Assembly (NCBI GenBank): GCA_022773945.1
Contig: JALFNS010000010.1
Coordinates: 1 to 64,000, forward strand
Length of the DNA: 64,000 nucleotides
Direction of reading: 5' to 3'
From: Clostridiales bacterium
GTDB lineage: Bacteria; Bacillota; Clostridia; Peptostreptococcales; Anaerovoracaceae
In this document: positions 8,610 through 17,589 of the stretch, piece by piece
How the letters are laid out: the number at the start of each line of letters is the position of its first letter
How positions within the stretch are numbered: the stretch's first letter is position 1
The notes under the pieces: generated by a model
Databases searched by the model: none
Told to the model about the DNA's origin: nothing
The model's input: only the letters and a program-made list of their open reading frames with translations
Program-made: the position numbers and the translations under genes

Positions 8610-8828
8610 TCAGGCCTCAAGCTCCGCAATGTCCGAGAAGAGATCTATTATCTCCTGCGCGGCATCCTTCTCCATTACCTCTATGGCACAGCCCGCATGG
8701 ACCAGAACATACTGTCCCACCTCAGGCTGAACCAGACCTATATTTACCTTAACCGTATTCCCGTTGAAATCAACTGTTGCTGTGCTGCCGTCTATTTCGG
8801 TAACACACCCCGGTACTGCTACACACAT
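8610..8828 (-). CDS. hypC: Hydrogenase maturation chaperone HypC
   Basis: 72-residue HypC/HupF protein. The N-terminal MCVAVPG motif gives the essential Cys2, which binds iron and HypD; the GQYVLVHAGCAIEVM segment is typical. AGGAGG seven to nine bases upstream of the ATG. First of the three hyp genes and 12 bp downstream of the YbaK-like gene, so the four are probably cotranscribed. Confidence 0.96.
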   Translation of the reverse strand: MCVAVPGCVTEIDGSTATVDFNGNTVKVNIGLVQPEVGQYVLVHAGCAIEVMEKDAAQEIIDLFSDIAELEA

Positions 8829-8840
8829 TGTTTCTTCCTC

Positions 8841-9329
8841 CTATACCTCTTCCTCCGGAAGCTTGCAGATGTCAACCCATCCCGAAGCCTTCGAATATCT
8901 CTCGATTTCCTCGCATGTCAGTTCTATCGCACTGTTGCTGCTTCCGCATGCGGGGAATACCGTCTCGAATCTTCTGAGAGACTCGTCGCAGTATACATCC
9001 ACATCATCCCTCTCTATCGCAAAGGCACATACACCGCCTATGGCGTGACCCGTATACTCCACAACCTCATCCGGTTTGAGCATCTTGGCCTTGAAACCGA
9101 ACTGGTCCTTGAACTTCCTGTTGTTTATCCTGCCGTCGCCGGCCATCTGAACGAGAATCGCCCCCTTGCCCTCAGGCTTGAGGAATGACATGGTCTTGCA
9201 TATTCTGGCACCTTCAACGCCCACAGCCTCTGCCGCCAGATCGACGGTGGCGCTGGACACGTCGAATTCCATGATACGGTCCTCGATTCCGAACTGTCTG
9301 AAATACTCTTTTACCTTATCTATAGCCAT
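8841..9329 (-). CDS. YbaK/ProX-type aminoacyl-tRNA deacylase
   Basis: 162 residues with a YbaK/prolyl-tRNA-synthetase-associated editing domain; family members hydrolyse mischarged Cys- or Ala-tRNA. The catalytic lysine region CKTMSFL, the GHAIGGVCAF segment and the late VFPACGSSNSAIEL fit. I start at the ATG at 9329, which has AGGTG just upstream; the frame stays open to 9437 without a ribosome site. Which mischarged tRNA it edits cannot be told. It leads hypCDE, with no obvious functional link. Confidence 0.85.
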   Translation of the reverse strand: MAIDKVKEYFRQFGIEDRIMEFDVSSATVDLAAEAVGVEGARICKTMSFLKPEGKGAILVQMAGDGRINNRKFKDQFGFKAKMLKPDEVVEYTGHAIGGVCAFAIERDDVDVYCDESLRRFETVFPACGSSNSAIELTCEEIERYSKASGWVDICKLPEEEV

Positions 9330-9431
9330 ATTCACCTCGCGAAAATATAATAAATTCCATACATAATAGATTTTAACACGGCAGTCAAGATTCGTACAGT
9401 AATTATACAGAATATTTTTTATGCTTAATTG

Positions 9432-9461
9432 TTGCAATCTACAAATTTTCTATTATATAAT
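9432..9461 (+). promoter_or_regulatory. Promoter of the acyl-CoA synthetase gene
   Basis: TTGCAA (9432-9437), 18 bp, TATAAT (9456-9461), 38 bp before the ATG at 9500, with an AGAAGGA ribosome site between. A minus-strand promoter for the YbaK/hyp unit must also lie in 9330-9430; TTGACT is visible there but I could not settle its -10. Confidence 0.7.
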
Positions 9462-9499
9462 GGTTACGCTAGACCAAATAAGAAAGAAGGATTTAAGAT

Positions 9500-11140
9500 A
9501 TGCCTATAACGGAACTGCTGGAGAGAAATGCCAGAGAATTTCCCTATGACATAAGTCTTGTGGAAATCAATCCGGAGGAAGAAGCCTCCGCTCGCCGCAC
9601 ATGGAAGGAATTCAATCTTATTGAATCAAATCCCCACGAATACGGCAGGAAGGAGATGACCTGGAAGGAATTTGATGTCAAAGCCAACAGATTCGCCAAT
9701 CTTCTCCTGACAAGAGGCGTCAAGAAGGGCGACAAGATTGCCATACTCATGATGAACTGTCTTGACTGGCTTCCTGTATATTTCGGAATTCTCAAGACCG
9801 GCGCCCTGGCCGTACCTCTCAATTTCAGATATACTGCAGATGAAATCAGCTACTGCCTCGACAAAGCCGACTGCAGCGGACTGGTTTTCGGTCCCGAATT
9901 CACCGGACGTATAGAGAGCATCTGCGACAGCATACCTAAGGTGCGCACTCTCCTCTATGTGGGAGAAGACTGCCCAACCTTTGCCGACAGCTACGATCAG
10001 TACATCAAATACTGTTCGGACAGTGCTCCCGACATAAAACTCACGGAGGATGACTTCGCCGCAATCTATTTCTCATCGGGAACGACGGGATTCCCCAAGG
10101 CCATACTCCACAAGCACAGGAGCCTGAGTCATTCGGCAAAATGTGAGCAGAACCATCACCATCAGACGAAGAACGACGTATTCCTCTGCATACCTCCTCT
10201 CTATCACACGGGAGCGAAGATGCACTGGTTCGGCAGTCTCTTCTCAGGAAGCAAGGCTGTAATACTCAAGGGCACCAAGCCGGAACACATACTCAGAGCA
10301 GTTTCTGAAGAGAGATGCACCATCGTATGGCTTCTCGTGCCGTGGGCACAGGACATTCTGGATGCTATAGAGAGCGGTCGAATCAATCTCAGGGATTATC
10401 ACCTGGATCAGTGGCATCTGATGCATATAGGAGCTCAGCCTGTACCGCCTAGCCTTATCAAGAGATGGAAGGAAGTCTTCCCTCATCATCTCTACGATAC
10501 AAACTACGGACTTTCGGAATCAATAGGACCGGGATGCGTTCATCTGGGTGTTGAGAACATCCACAAGGTCGGCGCCATAGGCAAGGCCGGATACGGCTGG
10601 GAAACACGCATTGTCGATTCTTCAAGAAACGATGTGGCCCCGGGCACTGTGGGAGAACTGGCAGTTAGAGGTCCCGGCGTCATGACCTGCTACTACAACG
10701 ACCCTGAAGCCACAGACGAGGTTCTGGGTGACGGATGGCTCTATACCGGTGACATGGCAGAGGAAGACGAGGACGGCTTCATCTATCTCGTTGACAGGAA
10801 GAAGGACGTTATAATATCGGGAGGCGAGAATCTGTATCCTGTACAGATAGAAGACTTCCTGAGGAAGCATGACGATATCAATGACGTTGCCGTCATCGGA
10901 CTGCCGGATCAGAGACTGGGCGAAATAGCAGCAGCCATCATACAGCTCAAGGAAGGTCACAGCTGCACAGAAGAGGACATCAACAGCTACTGCATGGCTC
11001 TTCCTAGATACAAACGCCCTCGCAAGATAATCTTCGCAGAAGTTCCGAGAAACCCTACAGGCAAAATCGAGAAACCGAAGCTGCGCCGCATGTACAATGC
11101 AGAAGGAATCGTAGCCAAGGAAGTTGAAAAGAATAACTGA
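9500..11140 (+). CDS. AMP-forming acyl-CoA synthetase / CoA ligase
   Basis: 546-residue member of the adenylate-forming superfamily: activates a carboxylic acid with ATP to the acyl-AMP, then to acyl-CoA. P-loop YFSSGTTGFPKAI near residue 190, A5-like NYGLSE, hinge region YTGDMAEEDEDGF followed by VDRKKD, and the C-terminal catalytic lysine in NPTGKIEKPKLR. It resembles the medium/long-chain fatty acid and carnitine/crotonobetaine-type ligases more than acetyl-CoA synthetase (size about 550). Substrate not predictable. Monocistronic: own promoter and a downstream hairpin at 11151-11173. Confidence 0.9.
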   Translation: MPITELLERNAREFPYDISLVEINPEEEASARRTWKEFNLIESNPHEYGRKEMTWKEFDVKANRFANLLLTRGVKKGDKIAILMMNCLDWLPVYFGILKTGALAVPLNFRYTADEISYCLDKADCSGLVFGPEFTGRIESICDSIPKVRTLLYVGEDCPTFADSYDQYIKYCSDSAPDIKLTEDDFAAIYFSSGTTGFPKAILHKHRSLSHSAKCEQNHHHQTKNDVFLCIPPLYHTGAKMHWFGSLFSGSKAVILKGTKPEHILRAVSEERCTIVWLLVPWAQDILDAIESGRINLRDYHLDQWHLMHIGAQPVPPSLIKRWKEVFPHHLYDTNYGLSESIGPGCVHLGVENIHKVGAIGKAGYGWETRIVDSSRNDVAPGTVGELAVRGPGVMTCYYNDPEATDEVLGDGWLYTGDMAEEDEDGFIYLVDRKKDVIISGGENLYPVQIEDFLRKHDDINDVAVIGLPDQRLGEIAAAIIQLKEGHSCTEEDINSYCMALPRYKRPRKIIFAEVPRNPTGKIEKPKLRRMYNAEGIVAKEVEKNN

Positions 11141-11150
11141 ACAAAGAATC

Positions 11151-11173
11151 GGCCGCCACTTTTAGTGGCGGCC
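11151..11173. terminator. Bidirectional terminator between convergent genes
   Basis: GGCCGCCACT (11151-11160) pairs with AGTGGCGGCC (11164-11173) around TTT. Short T-containing tails follow on both strands. Serves the acyl-CoA synthetase on plus and the XRE gene on minus. The T runs are weak. Confidence 0.7.
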
Positions 11174-11191
11174 TGTTTGGTGCGGCAATGA

Positions 11192-11389
11192 TTACTCTTC
11201 CTCCCAGAAGAGCTCGTCCAGCGTCTTGCCCAGCTGTCTGCATATTGCCCGGCAGAGCTTTATCGTAGGATTGTAATCGCCCTTTTCGATACTGTTGATT
11301 GTCTGTCTTGAAACCCCTACCGCTTCGGCCAGTGCCTGCTGAGACATATCACAGGCAGCACGAGCGGCCTTTAGTCTCAGATTTTTCAC
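11192..11389 (-). CDS. Small XRE-family transcriptional regulator
   Basis: 65-residue Cro/CI helix-turn-helix protein with the helix pair in SQQALAEAVGVSRQTINSIE and the tail DELFWEEE, like the many stand-alone YgzD/YozG-type regulators. Its ATG overlaps the end of the preceding membrane-protein gene by 4 bp (ATGA), a coupling seen for XRE regulators paired with small membrane proteins. Probably autoregulates the pair. Confidence 0.93.
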   Translation of the reverse strand: MKNLRLKAARAACDMSQQALAEAVGVSRQTINSIEKGDYNPTIKLCRAICRQLGKTLDELFWEEE

Positions 11390-11895
11390 TGCATTTCCTC
11401 CTCGCCTTCCCTATTATCGATTCTTAATCTGATGAGCGATACAAGTCCGATTATGATAACCATACCGGCGCAAACCATGCATCCTATGCCTGTTTCGCTA
11501 CCCGTATCAGCCTTGAGATTCATGATTCCTATGACGGCACATAGGAGCCCTATCACTATAAGCAGAACAGCCCATTTTATGTAGCTCTGATTGATTGGGA
11601 AATATGCTTCCTTCCAAATGCAGTATACCGCATATATAACTACTGAAATGCCGACACCGATTATCATCATCACATATCCGCCAAGACCGGTATCAAAAGT
11701 CATGTCCACAACTCCCATAATGAGATTGTATGCCAGCAGTGTGTAGAACGCTATCTTACATGCCACGCCCTGCTCCCTCTCCTGTCTCTCGTCGTAGACT
11801 GCCTTTTCCTTAAAGAGCTTCTTTTTTACTATGATTCCCCCTATGGCAACTATCGCTATACCACAAAGAAATCCGATTCCGTAAGCAATACTCAT
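11386..11895 (-). CDS. Five-to-six-helix membrane protein paired with XRE regulator
   Basis: 169 residues, start chosen at 11895 where GGAGG lies seven to eight bases upstream. The hydrophobic stretches predict a first helix at 5-25, then after a charged KEKAVYDERQEREQG loop at least four more helices, and an acidic tail. The DERQ loop near residue 37 recurs in DUF2178/DUF6773-like proteins that accompany XRE regulators. Function unknown. First gene of the pair, with its own promoter. Confidence 0.75.
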   Translation of the reverse strand: MSIAYGIGFLCGIAIVAIGGIIVKKKLFKEKAVYDERQEREQGVACKIAFYTLLAYNLIMGVVDMTFDTGLGGYVMMIIGVGISVVIYAVYCIWKEAYFPINQSYIKWAVLLIVIGLLCAVIGIMNLKADTGSETGIGCMVCAGMVIIIGLVSLIRLRIDNREGEEEMQ

Positions 11896-11926
11896 TTTTC
11901 TTTCCTCCCTTGTTACTATATGAGAG

Positions 11927-11955
11927 AGTATAACGTTAACTTTACATATTATCAA
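11927..11955 (-). promoter_or_regulatory. Promoter of the membrane-protein/XRE pair
   Basis: Minus strand TTGATA (11950-11955), 17 bp, TATACT (11927-11932). The ribosome site GGAGG follows about 25 bp downstream. The spacer contains an AT-rich GTTAAC palindrome that could be the regulator's operator; that is a guess. Confidence 0.7.
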
Positions 11956-12113
11956 GTATATTTGACAATATGTTTGTAATATTTTCCATCACTTGCTTAG
12001 TCTTTAGTTTAGTTCCACATTTTGCACAATAGTGAGTGCTTTAATTTCAGTGGTCTATTTCAGCATATGCTGCTGTCTCACCGACATCCCATAATCTGAA
12101 ACCCATACCATTG

Positions 12114-12140
12114 AAAAAGGCCGCCGCTAAAGCGACAGCC
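12114..12140 (-). terminator. Terminator after the first ArsB/NhaD-type transporter
   Basis: In minus-strand RNA, GGCUGUCGC pairs (with two G-U pairs) with GCGGCGGCC across a short loop, followed by five U residues (A run 12114-12118). About 29 bp past the stop codon at 12169. Confidence 0.8.
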
Positions 12141-12168
12141 CAATCAGTCAAAGTATTAAAATTGATTT

Positions 12169-13449
12169 CTATCCCCAATACCCTCCGAAGAGTATGAGCA
12201 GATATATGGTGGCTAGTACGATAGACATTATCATCATAGGTGCTCCAACCTTGAGGAAGTCCATGAAGGTTATAGGATATCCTTTTCTGTTCGATATGCC
12301 TGTTAGAACAACATTCGCAGATGCTCCGATTATCGTTCCGTTGCCGCCGAAGCATGCTCCGATGGAGACAGCCCACCAGAGAGGCCATACATCTATTCCC
12401 TCGGACTGCATTGTCATAATCAGAGGTATAAGAGTTGCCACGAACGGAATATTGTCCAGAACAGCCGAACAAAGTGCCGATACCCAGAGAATTACTATCA
12501 TGAGAATTACATAGTGTGTTCCCGTGGCGCTTATCATGGCATCAGCCAGCATTCTGATCAGACCCACCTTCTCAAGGCCTCCAACCACAACGAAGAGGAA
12601 GGCGAAGAACACAATCGTCGGCCATTCAACATCGTGAACGGTTTCCTCCACATCCTGTCTGCCTATCATTATCATTATTGCTGCGCAGGAGAGCGCGATA
12701 ATGCTTGTCTTGAGCTCCAGTGTATCGTGAAGAATGAAAGCAGTGGCTACAACAAGTATCATAACTATACTCTTGATAAACAGAGCGTGATCCTTGATTT
12801 CCGCTTTCTCGTCCATCTGACATACCAGCTCCATTTTCTCAGGTGAAACCGAGAGTCTCTTGCCGTAGAGAATCCTGAATCCGAGTACAGTGGCAATCAT
12901 TACGATAACCACGATAGGCCCGTCATATATCACAAACTGCAGGAAGCTTATGTCTGCTGCGCTTCCCAGCATTATATTAGGAGGATCGCCTATGAGTGTG
13001 GCCGTTCCGCCCACATTTGACGATATAATCTGAGTCATAAGGTACGGCACCGGGTTCAGCTCAAGTGTCTTGCATATACTGAAGGTCATCGGACCTATGA
13101 GCAGAACCGTTGTTACGTTATCAAGGAACGCCGAAAGCACCGCAGTGATAATCATGAAGTACACCATTATCCTCCATGGATTACCCTTGGCGAGTTTCGC
13201 AGCCTTTACCGCCAGAAATTCGAAGATACCCGAATTCTTGACAACAGCCACGAACATCATCATTCCCAGAAGCACCCCTATGGTGTTGAAATCAATAAAG
13301 TCCAGAGCTTCACCCGGTTCCAGAATGCCAAGCAGTACCAGAAGCATGGCACCTATGAGAGCACAGGCGGCACGGTGGAGTTTTTCGGAAACGATGACGG
13401 CTATTACAGCAACGAAGATTACAAGCGCTATAATTTGTGATGCAGTCAT
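12169..13449 (-). CDS. ArsB/NhaD-superfamily ion transporter, copy 1
   Basis: 426-residue polytopic permease of the ion transporter superfamily (ArsB/NhaD/SLC13-like). It carries the two inverted-repeat signatures FLDNVTTVLLIGP and VLDNIPFVATLIPL and two glycine-rich hairpins GGTATLIGDPPNIM and GGNGTIIGASANVV, which form the ion site in the fold. Likely a Na+/H+ exchanger, arsenite exporter or anion transporter; substrate unknown. I begin at 13449 because GGGAGG lies just upstream; the frame remains open to 13578 across a terminator. A close paralogue is encoded immediately upstream (13594-14874). Confidence 0.85.
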   Translation of the reverse strand: MTASQIIALVIFVAVIAVIVSEKLHRAACALIGAMLLVLLGILEPGEALDFIDFNTIGVLLGMMMFVAVVKNSGIFEFLAVKAAKLAKGNPWRIMVYFMIITAVLSAFLDNVTTVLLIGPMTFSICKTLELNPVPYLMTQIISSNVGGTATLIGDPPNIMLGSAADISFLQFVIYDGPIVVIVMIATVLGFRILYGKRLSVSPEKMELVCQMDEKAEIKDHALFIKSIVMILVVATAFILHDTLELKTSIIALSCAAIMIMIGRQDVEETVHDVEWPTIVFFAFLFVVVGGLEKVGLIRMLADAMISATGTHYVILMIVILWVSALCSAVLDNIPFVATLIPLIMTMQSEGIDVWPLWWAVSIGACFGGNGTIIGASANVVLTGISNRKGYPITFMDFLKVGAPMMIMSIVLATIYLLILFGGYWG

Positions 13450-13521
13450 TTTCTTACCTCCCAAATCAAAACTAGTCAGTACTTCCCTAAATACCCTTTG
13501 TCTATTATTATCCCTCTTTAA

Positions 13522-13554
13522 AAATAAATGAGCAAGCCCTTTTTGGACCTGCTC
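13522..13554 (-). terminator. Terminator between the tandem transporters
   Basis: Minus-strand RNA: GAGCAGGUCC (13554-13545) pairs with GGGCUUGCUC (13539-13530), ten pairs including two G-U, loop of five A, then AUUUAUUUUU. It separates copy 2 from copy 1. TTGCTC in the hairpin plus GATAAT 17 bp on could form a promoter for copy 1. Confidence 0.8.
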
Positions 13555-13593
13555 ATATACTAATATTCTGTCTAGCACTTTAGTTGTATCCGT

Positions 13594-14874
13594 TTATCCC
13601 CAGTATCCGCCGAAAAGTATCAGGAGATATCCCGTTGCCAGGAGCACGGTGAGAATCATCATAGGAGCTCCAACCTTCAGGAACTCGACGAAGGTTATAG
13701 GATATCCCTTGCGTCCGGATATTCCCGTGAGAACAACGTTGGCGGATGCGCCGATTATTGTTCCGTTGCCGCCGAAGCATGCTCCCAGAGATACAGCCCA
13801 CCAGAGAGGCCATACGTCTATTCCCTCAGCCTGCATCGTGGTGATTAGAGGTATAAGCGTAGCTACGAACGGTATATTGTCCAGTATCGCCGAGCATATT
13901 GCCGATACCCAGAGGATTACTATCATGAGAATCACATAGTGTGTTCCCGTAGCCTTAATCATCTCGTCGGCCAGCATTTCTATGAGGCCCACCTTCTCAA
14001 GACCGCCTACAACTACGAATAGGAATGCGAAGAAGACTATCGTCGGCCACTCAACATCATGCACCGTCTCCTCAACATCCTGTCTGCCTATCATTATCAT
14101 GATAGCCGCACATGAGAGAGCAATGATACTTGTCTTCAGCTCCAGAGTGTCATGAAGGATGAAGGCAAGCGCAACGAAGATGATCATTACGATACTCTTG
14201 ATAAACAGCACCCTGTCCTTGATTTCAGCCTTCTCGTCCATCTGGCATACAAGCTCCATTTTCTCCGGTGAAACCGACAGGTTCTTTCCGTATATGAACT
14301 TGAATGCGAATATGATGGCAATCATACATATCACAACTATAGGACCATCGTATATTATGAACTGCAGGAAGGATATTCCCGTAGCACTTCCTATCATAAT
14401 GTTAGGAGGGTCTCCTATAAGAGTTGCCGTTCCTCCCACATTGGAGGCCATAATCTGCGTCATGATGAAAGGTACCGGATTTATATCCAGAGCCTTACAT
14501 ATACTGAATGTCATCGGGCCTATGAGCAGAACTGTCGTAACATTGTCAAGAAATGCCGAAAGCACCGCAGTGATTATCATGAAGTAAACCATGATTTTCC
14601 ACGGATTTCCTTTGGCGATTTTAGCGGACTTAACCGCCAGATATTCGAAAATACCCGAATTCTTGATTACCGCCACGAACATCATCATTCCCAGCAGAAC
14701 GCCAATTGTGTTGAAGTCGATGAAGCCAAGAGCCTCTATAGGCTCGAGTATTCCCAGCAGAACCAGAAGCATGGCACCTATGAGAGCACAGGCGGCACGG
14801 TGGAGCTTCTCGGAAACGATTACTGCTATCACAGCAACAAATATGGCTAGAGCAATTATCTGTGTTGTAGTCAT
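13594..14874 (-). CDS. ArsB/NhaD-superfamily ion transporter, copy 2
   Basis: 426 residues, aligned without gaps to copy 1; I count about 51 differences, so roughly 88% identity. Differences cluster in the helices around residues 160-200 and near the C-terminus, while both DN-containing signature loops and both GG...PN/AN hairpins are unchanged. Two separately transcribed copies, each with its own promoter and terminator, suggest a recent duplication with regulatory or substrate divergence. GGAGG before the ATG and a near-consensus promoter upstream. Confidence 0.85.
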   Translation of the reverse strand: MTTTQIIALAIFVAVIAVIVSEKLHRAACALIGAMLLVLLGILEPIEALGFIDFNTIGVLLGMMMFVAVIKNSGIFEYLAVKSAKIAKGNPWKIMVYFMIITAVLSAFLDNVTTVLLIGPMTFSICKALDINPVPFIMTQIMASNVGGTATLIGDPPNIMIGSATGISFLQFIIYDGPIVVICMIAIIFAFKFIYGKNLSVSPEKMELVCQMDEKAEIKDRVLFIKSIVMIIFVALAFILHDTLELKTSIIALSCAAIMIMIGRQDVEETVHDVEWPTIVFFAFLFVVVGGLEKVGLIEMLADEMIKATGTHYVILMIVILWVSAICSAILDNIPFVATLIPLITTMQAEGIDVWPLWWAVSLGACFGGNGTIIGASANVVLTGISGRKGYPITFVEFLKVGAPMMILTVLLATGYLLILFGGYWG

Positions 14875-14919
14875 ATTTTGTCCTCCTACCTAACCAAACT
14901 GAAATTGTATACAGCACAC

Positions 14920-14948
14920 AGTATCTCACATTTCCGCCCTGCTGTCAA
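14920..14948 (-). promoter_or_regulatory. Promoter of transporter copy 2
   Basis: Minus strand TTGACA (14943-14948), exactly 17 bp, GATACT (14920-14925); one of the strongest sigma-A matches in the window. It begins inside the end of the preceding gene's intergenic space. Confidence 0.75.
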
Positions 14949-14953
14949 CAAAA

Positions 14954-15535
14954 TCAGAATTTTTTGTCAAAATCATCGAAGTCGTCAAAGTCGTCAGGTC
15001 TGCTTATATATGTAGTTTCTCTTTCGGCTCTCTGCCGTACTTCTTTCGGTTCTCTCTCCGGGAAGTAATCCCGAATCACACTTCTTTTCTTTTTCTGAGG
15101 ACTCCATTCATCCCGGTACTCGTCCCTGCCGTATCTGTCATCTCTGTATCCCAAATCGTCATATCCGCCGTAACCGTCGTAACCCTGAGGACCGTAGCCC
15201 TGCTGCATGTTTCGTCTCTGGGCCTCATAATACCTACGCTCCTCACGGAGGCGCTGCTCCTCTCTGCGCAGTCGTTCCTCCGCTTCTTCAAGCCGGGCCT
15301 TCTTTTTCCGTTTCCGGCTCACCTTGAAGCATATGGATACAACAATTATCGCCACTATAAGCAGCAGAGCCAGCAGGCCCAGCATCATAACCTTGTTGGT
15401 GAGATCCTCGATCTGCTGCGCCTGATAATCGCTGAAAGCTTCAAGCTCCGCAATTTTCTGCCGGAAAAATTCTCTCAGACTCTGTGTATATGTGCTTATC
15501 AGATAACCTATATCAAGTGTTGACTCGCTGTCCAT
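14954..15535 (-). CDS. Single-pass membrane protein with coiled coil and Tyr/Asp-rich tail
   Basis: 193 residues, family not recognised. A short N-terminal segment, a predicted amphipathic/coiled region (about 20-45), one transmembrane helix (about 49-70), a KRKKK stop-transfer stretch, a strongly charged Glu/Arg coiled coil (about 75-110), then a low-complexity region rich in Gly, Tyr, Asp and Arg and an Asp-Phe repeat at the end. Nine bases after dsdA, so cotranscribed with it. Probably cytoplasmic tail-out topology; a scaffold role is possible but unproven. Confidence 0.7.
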   Translation of the reverse strand: MDSESTLDIGYLISTYTQSLREFFRQKIAELEAFSDYQAQQIEDLTNKVMMLGLLALLLIVAIIVVSICFKVSRKRKKKARLEEAEERLRREEQRLREERRYYEAQRRNMQQGYGPQGYDGYGGYDDLGYRDDRYGRDEYRDEWSPQKKKRSVIRDYFPEREPKEVRQRAERETTYISRPDDFDDFDDFDKKF

Positions 15536-15544
15536 TTCACCCTC

Positions 15545-16801
15545 CTAATCTTCAAACCTCAATTCCTCGGGAACCATGCTTCCTCCGGTAGCCCAGAACA
15601 CATGTGTTCCCTTCGCCGCCATCTCCCTGTACTCTTCGGATTCAGCAACTCCCTTTATCCCCGGGAATGCGGCACATGCAGACGGCTCAATGTATATATC
15701 CTCAAGCTTCAGAAGATTCTCGGCCAGAGGAATGAGCTGTCCGTCATCAACGGTGAAGGCTCCTTCGAGAAGAGTCTCCATTATATTGCTTACAAGAGGC
15801 GACGGTCTGCCTACAGCCAGTCCGTCCGCATTGGTCCTGCCGTCTATTCCCACATCGCGACAGCTGATTTTCTCATGTTCACCTGTAATCAGACCCAGCG
15901 TCATACATGGAGCATGTGTAGGCTCAGCGAAGAAGCAGTGAATATGCTCACCGAACATCTTTTTCAGCCCGTAGGTGACACCGCCGGGAGCACCGCCGAC
16001 GCCGCAAGGCAGATATACAAACACAGGATTCTCCTCTGACGGCACTATATTCTCCCTCTCGAACTGGCCGCGTATTCTCTCCGCCGCCACTGCATAGCCG
16101 CAGAAAAGGTCTCTGGAGCTCTCATCGTCCACGAAATGGCATTTCGGATCTGCAGCTGCAGCCTTGCGTCCTTCGGCAACAGCCTTCTGGTAATCATCCG
16201 GATATTCAACAACCGTTACGCCTTTGCTCCTCAGCATATCCTTCTTCCACTGTCTGGCGTCCGCCGACATGTGGACGGTCACATCGAATCCCAGTTTGGC
16301 GCTGATTATGCCTATGGACAGCCCCAGATTGCCCGTGGAACCGACTGCCACCTTGTACCCGGAGAATACCTTTCTGAACTCGTCACTGTCTATTATGCTG
16401 TAATCATCCCCTTCTTTGAGAAGACCTTCATCCATGGCGATTTTTTCTGCCAGCTTCAGTATTTCATAGATACCGCCTCTTGCCTTGACCGATCCCGATA
16501 CAGCCAGATGACTGTCGCATTTCAGGTAGACTTTGCCCGGCACCTCAATGTCGTACCTGGCCTCCAGGTACTTCTTCATGTCCGGTATTTCCTTCAGAGG
16601 TGATTCTATTATTCCTCCCGTCGCGGCAGTCTCAGGAAACGCCTTGAGAATGTAGGGCGCGAAACGCTTAAGTCTGTCGGAAGCGTCTCTGACCATGTCC
16701 TCCGTAATCAGATCACCGTTGTATTCTCCCGTATAACTGTCATTTATCCAGAATATCTCTCTGTAGTTCTTCATCTGTTCCACATAGCTGCTCTTCATCA
16801 T
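15545..16801 (-). CDS. dsdA: D-serine ammonia-lyase (D-serine dehydratase)
   Basis: 418-residue PLP enzyme of fold type II turning D-serine into pyruvate and ammonia. The DsdA-specific PLP-lysine region [12 protein letters not shown], the glycine-rich phosphate loop [11 protein letters not shown] and [16 protein letters not shown] are visible. Overlaps the end of the formate/nitrite channel gene by 4 bp. No DsdX/DsdC-like partner is nearby. The pyruvate produced would feed the PFOR operon elsewhere in the window. Confidence 0.93.
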   Translation of the reverse strand: MMKSSYVEQMKNYREIFWINDSYTGEYNGDLITEDMVRDASDRLKRFAPYILKAFPETAATGGIIESPLKEIPDMKKYLEARYDIEVPGKVYLKCDSHLAVSGSVKARGGIYEILKLAEKIAMDEGLLKEGDDYSIIDSDEFRKVFSGYKVAVGSTGNLGLSIGIISAKLGFDVTVHMSADARQWKKDMLRSKGVTVVEYPDDYQKAVAEGRKAAAADPKCHFVDDESSRDLFCGYAVAAERIRGQFERENIVPSEENPVFVYLPCGVGGAPGGVTYGLKKMFGEHIHCFFAEPTHAPCMTLGLITGEHEKISCRDVGIDGRTNADGLAVGRPSPLVSNIMETLLEGAFTVDDGQLIPLAENLLKLEDIYIEPSACAAFPGIKGVAESEEYREMAAKGTHVFWATGGSMVPEELRFED

Positions 16802-17577
16802 TCACACTCCTTATTTCCGGATTTACGTGATATCACATAATATGGCAATGCCACGCACAGGGTACCGCCGATAATGTTACCCAGGGCTGCCACAAAAATA
16901 TTATAAAAGTATCCTGCCAGTGTCAGTTCTCCTCCGGTCTGCACCAGCAGAGACGTTGTAAGAAGAGTCATGTTGGCAATACTGTGTTCGAAACCTGTCG
17001 TCACAAAGGCGAAGAGGCACCAGAAAATCATTATCAGCTTACCTGCTTCGCTCTTGCATCTGAAACCGCACCAGACTGCCAGACACACCAGCATGTTACA
17101 GAGTACGGCCCTGCATATAAGCTGAACAGGATCGAGCGATGCCTTCATAACCGCGGACTGAACCATGAATTCTCCCACAGCTCCGTCGGCAAGTCCGGTG
17201 CAGCTGTATATGAGAGACAGCAGCACAGCTCCTGCCCAGTTGCCCGCGAAGCATATCGCCCATAGGCATATCATGCGGGACACCTTGATTCTTCTCTCAA
17301 TGACGCCGGCAAGCATAACCATGTTGTTACCGGTGAAAAGCTCCGCTCCCGCCATAACCACAAGGCTCAGTGCGACACCGAAGGAAAGTCCCATAACAAT
17401 TTTGGTGCATGAAGCCCCGTCAAGACAGGCTCCCGCCGTGAACGCCAGCAGAATCCCGAATCCTATGAATGCTCCCGCCATAACCGAGGCCGCCACATAC
17501 CCGCCGGGATTTTTTCTTAAAAACCCGGTCTTGCTCTCGGCAGCCCCGCACATCAACTCAAACTCGTCACTGAACAT
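16798..17577 (-). CDS. Formate/nitrite transporter (FNT) family channel
   Basis: 259 residues with six predicted helices. The FNT fold is supported by AELFTGNNM in the first half and [12 protein letters not shown] in the second, which includes the central-pore histidine. Could move formate, nitrite, hydrosulfide or another small monovalent anion; cotranscription with a pyruvate-producing enzyme favours formate or lactate-like export, which is inference. GGAGG before the ATG. Second gene of the CPA2-FNT-dsdA unit. Confidence 0.88.
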   Translation of the reverse strand: MFSDEFELMCGAAESKTGFLRKNPGGYVAASVMAGAFIGFGILLAFTAGACLDGASCTKIVMGLSFGVALSLVVMAGAELFTGNNMVMLAGVIERRIKVSRMICLWAICFAGNWAGAVLLSLIYSCTGLADGAVGEFMVQSAVMKASLDPVQLICRAVLCNMLVCLAVWCGFRCKSEAGKLIMIFWCLFAFVTTGFEHSIANMTLLTTSLLVQTGGELTLAGYFYNIFVAALGNIIGGTLCVALPYYVISRKSGNKECE

Positions 17578-17589
17578 ATTGCCTCCTTG

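Noticed and set aside
9340-9400. Promoter of the YbaK/hyp unit
   Set aside because: TTGACT is present on the minus strand, but no -10 at acceptable spacing was convincing, so I did not call it.
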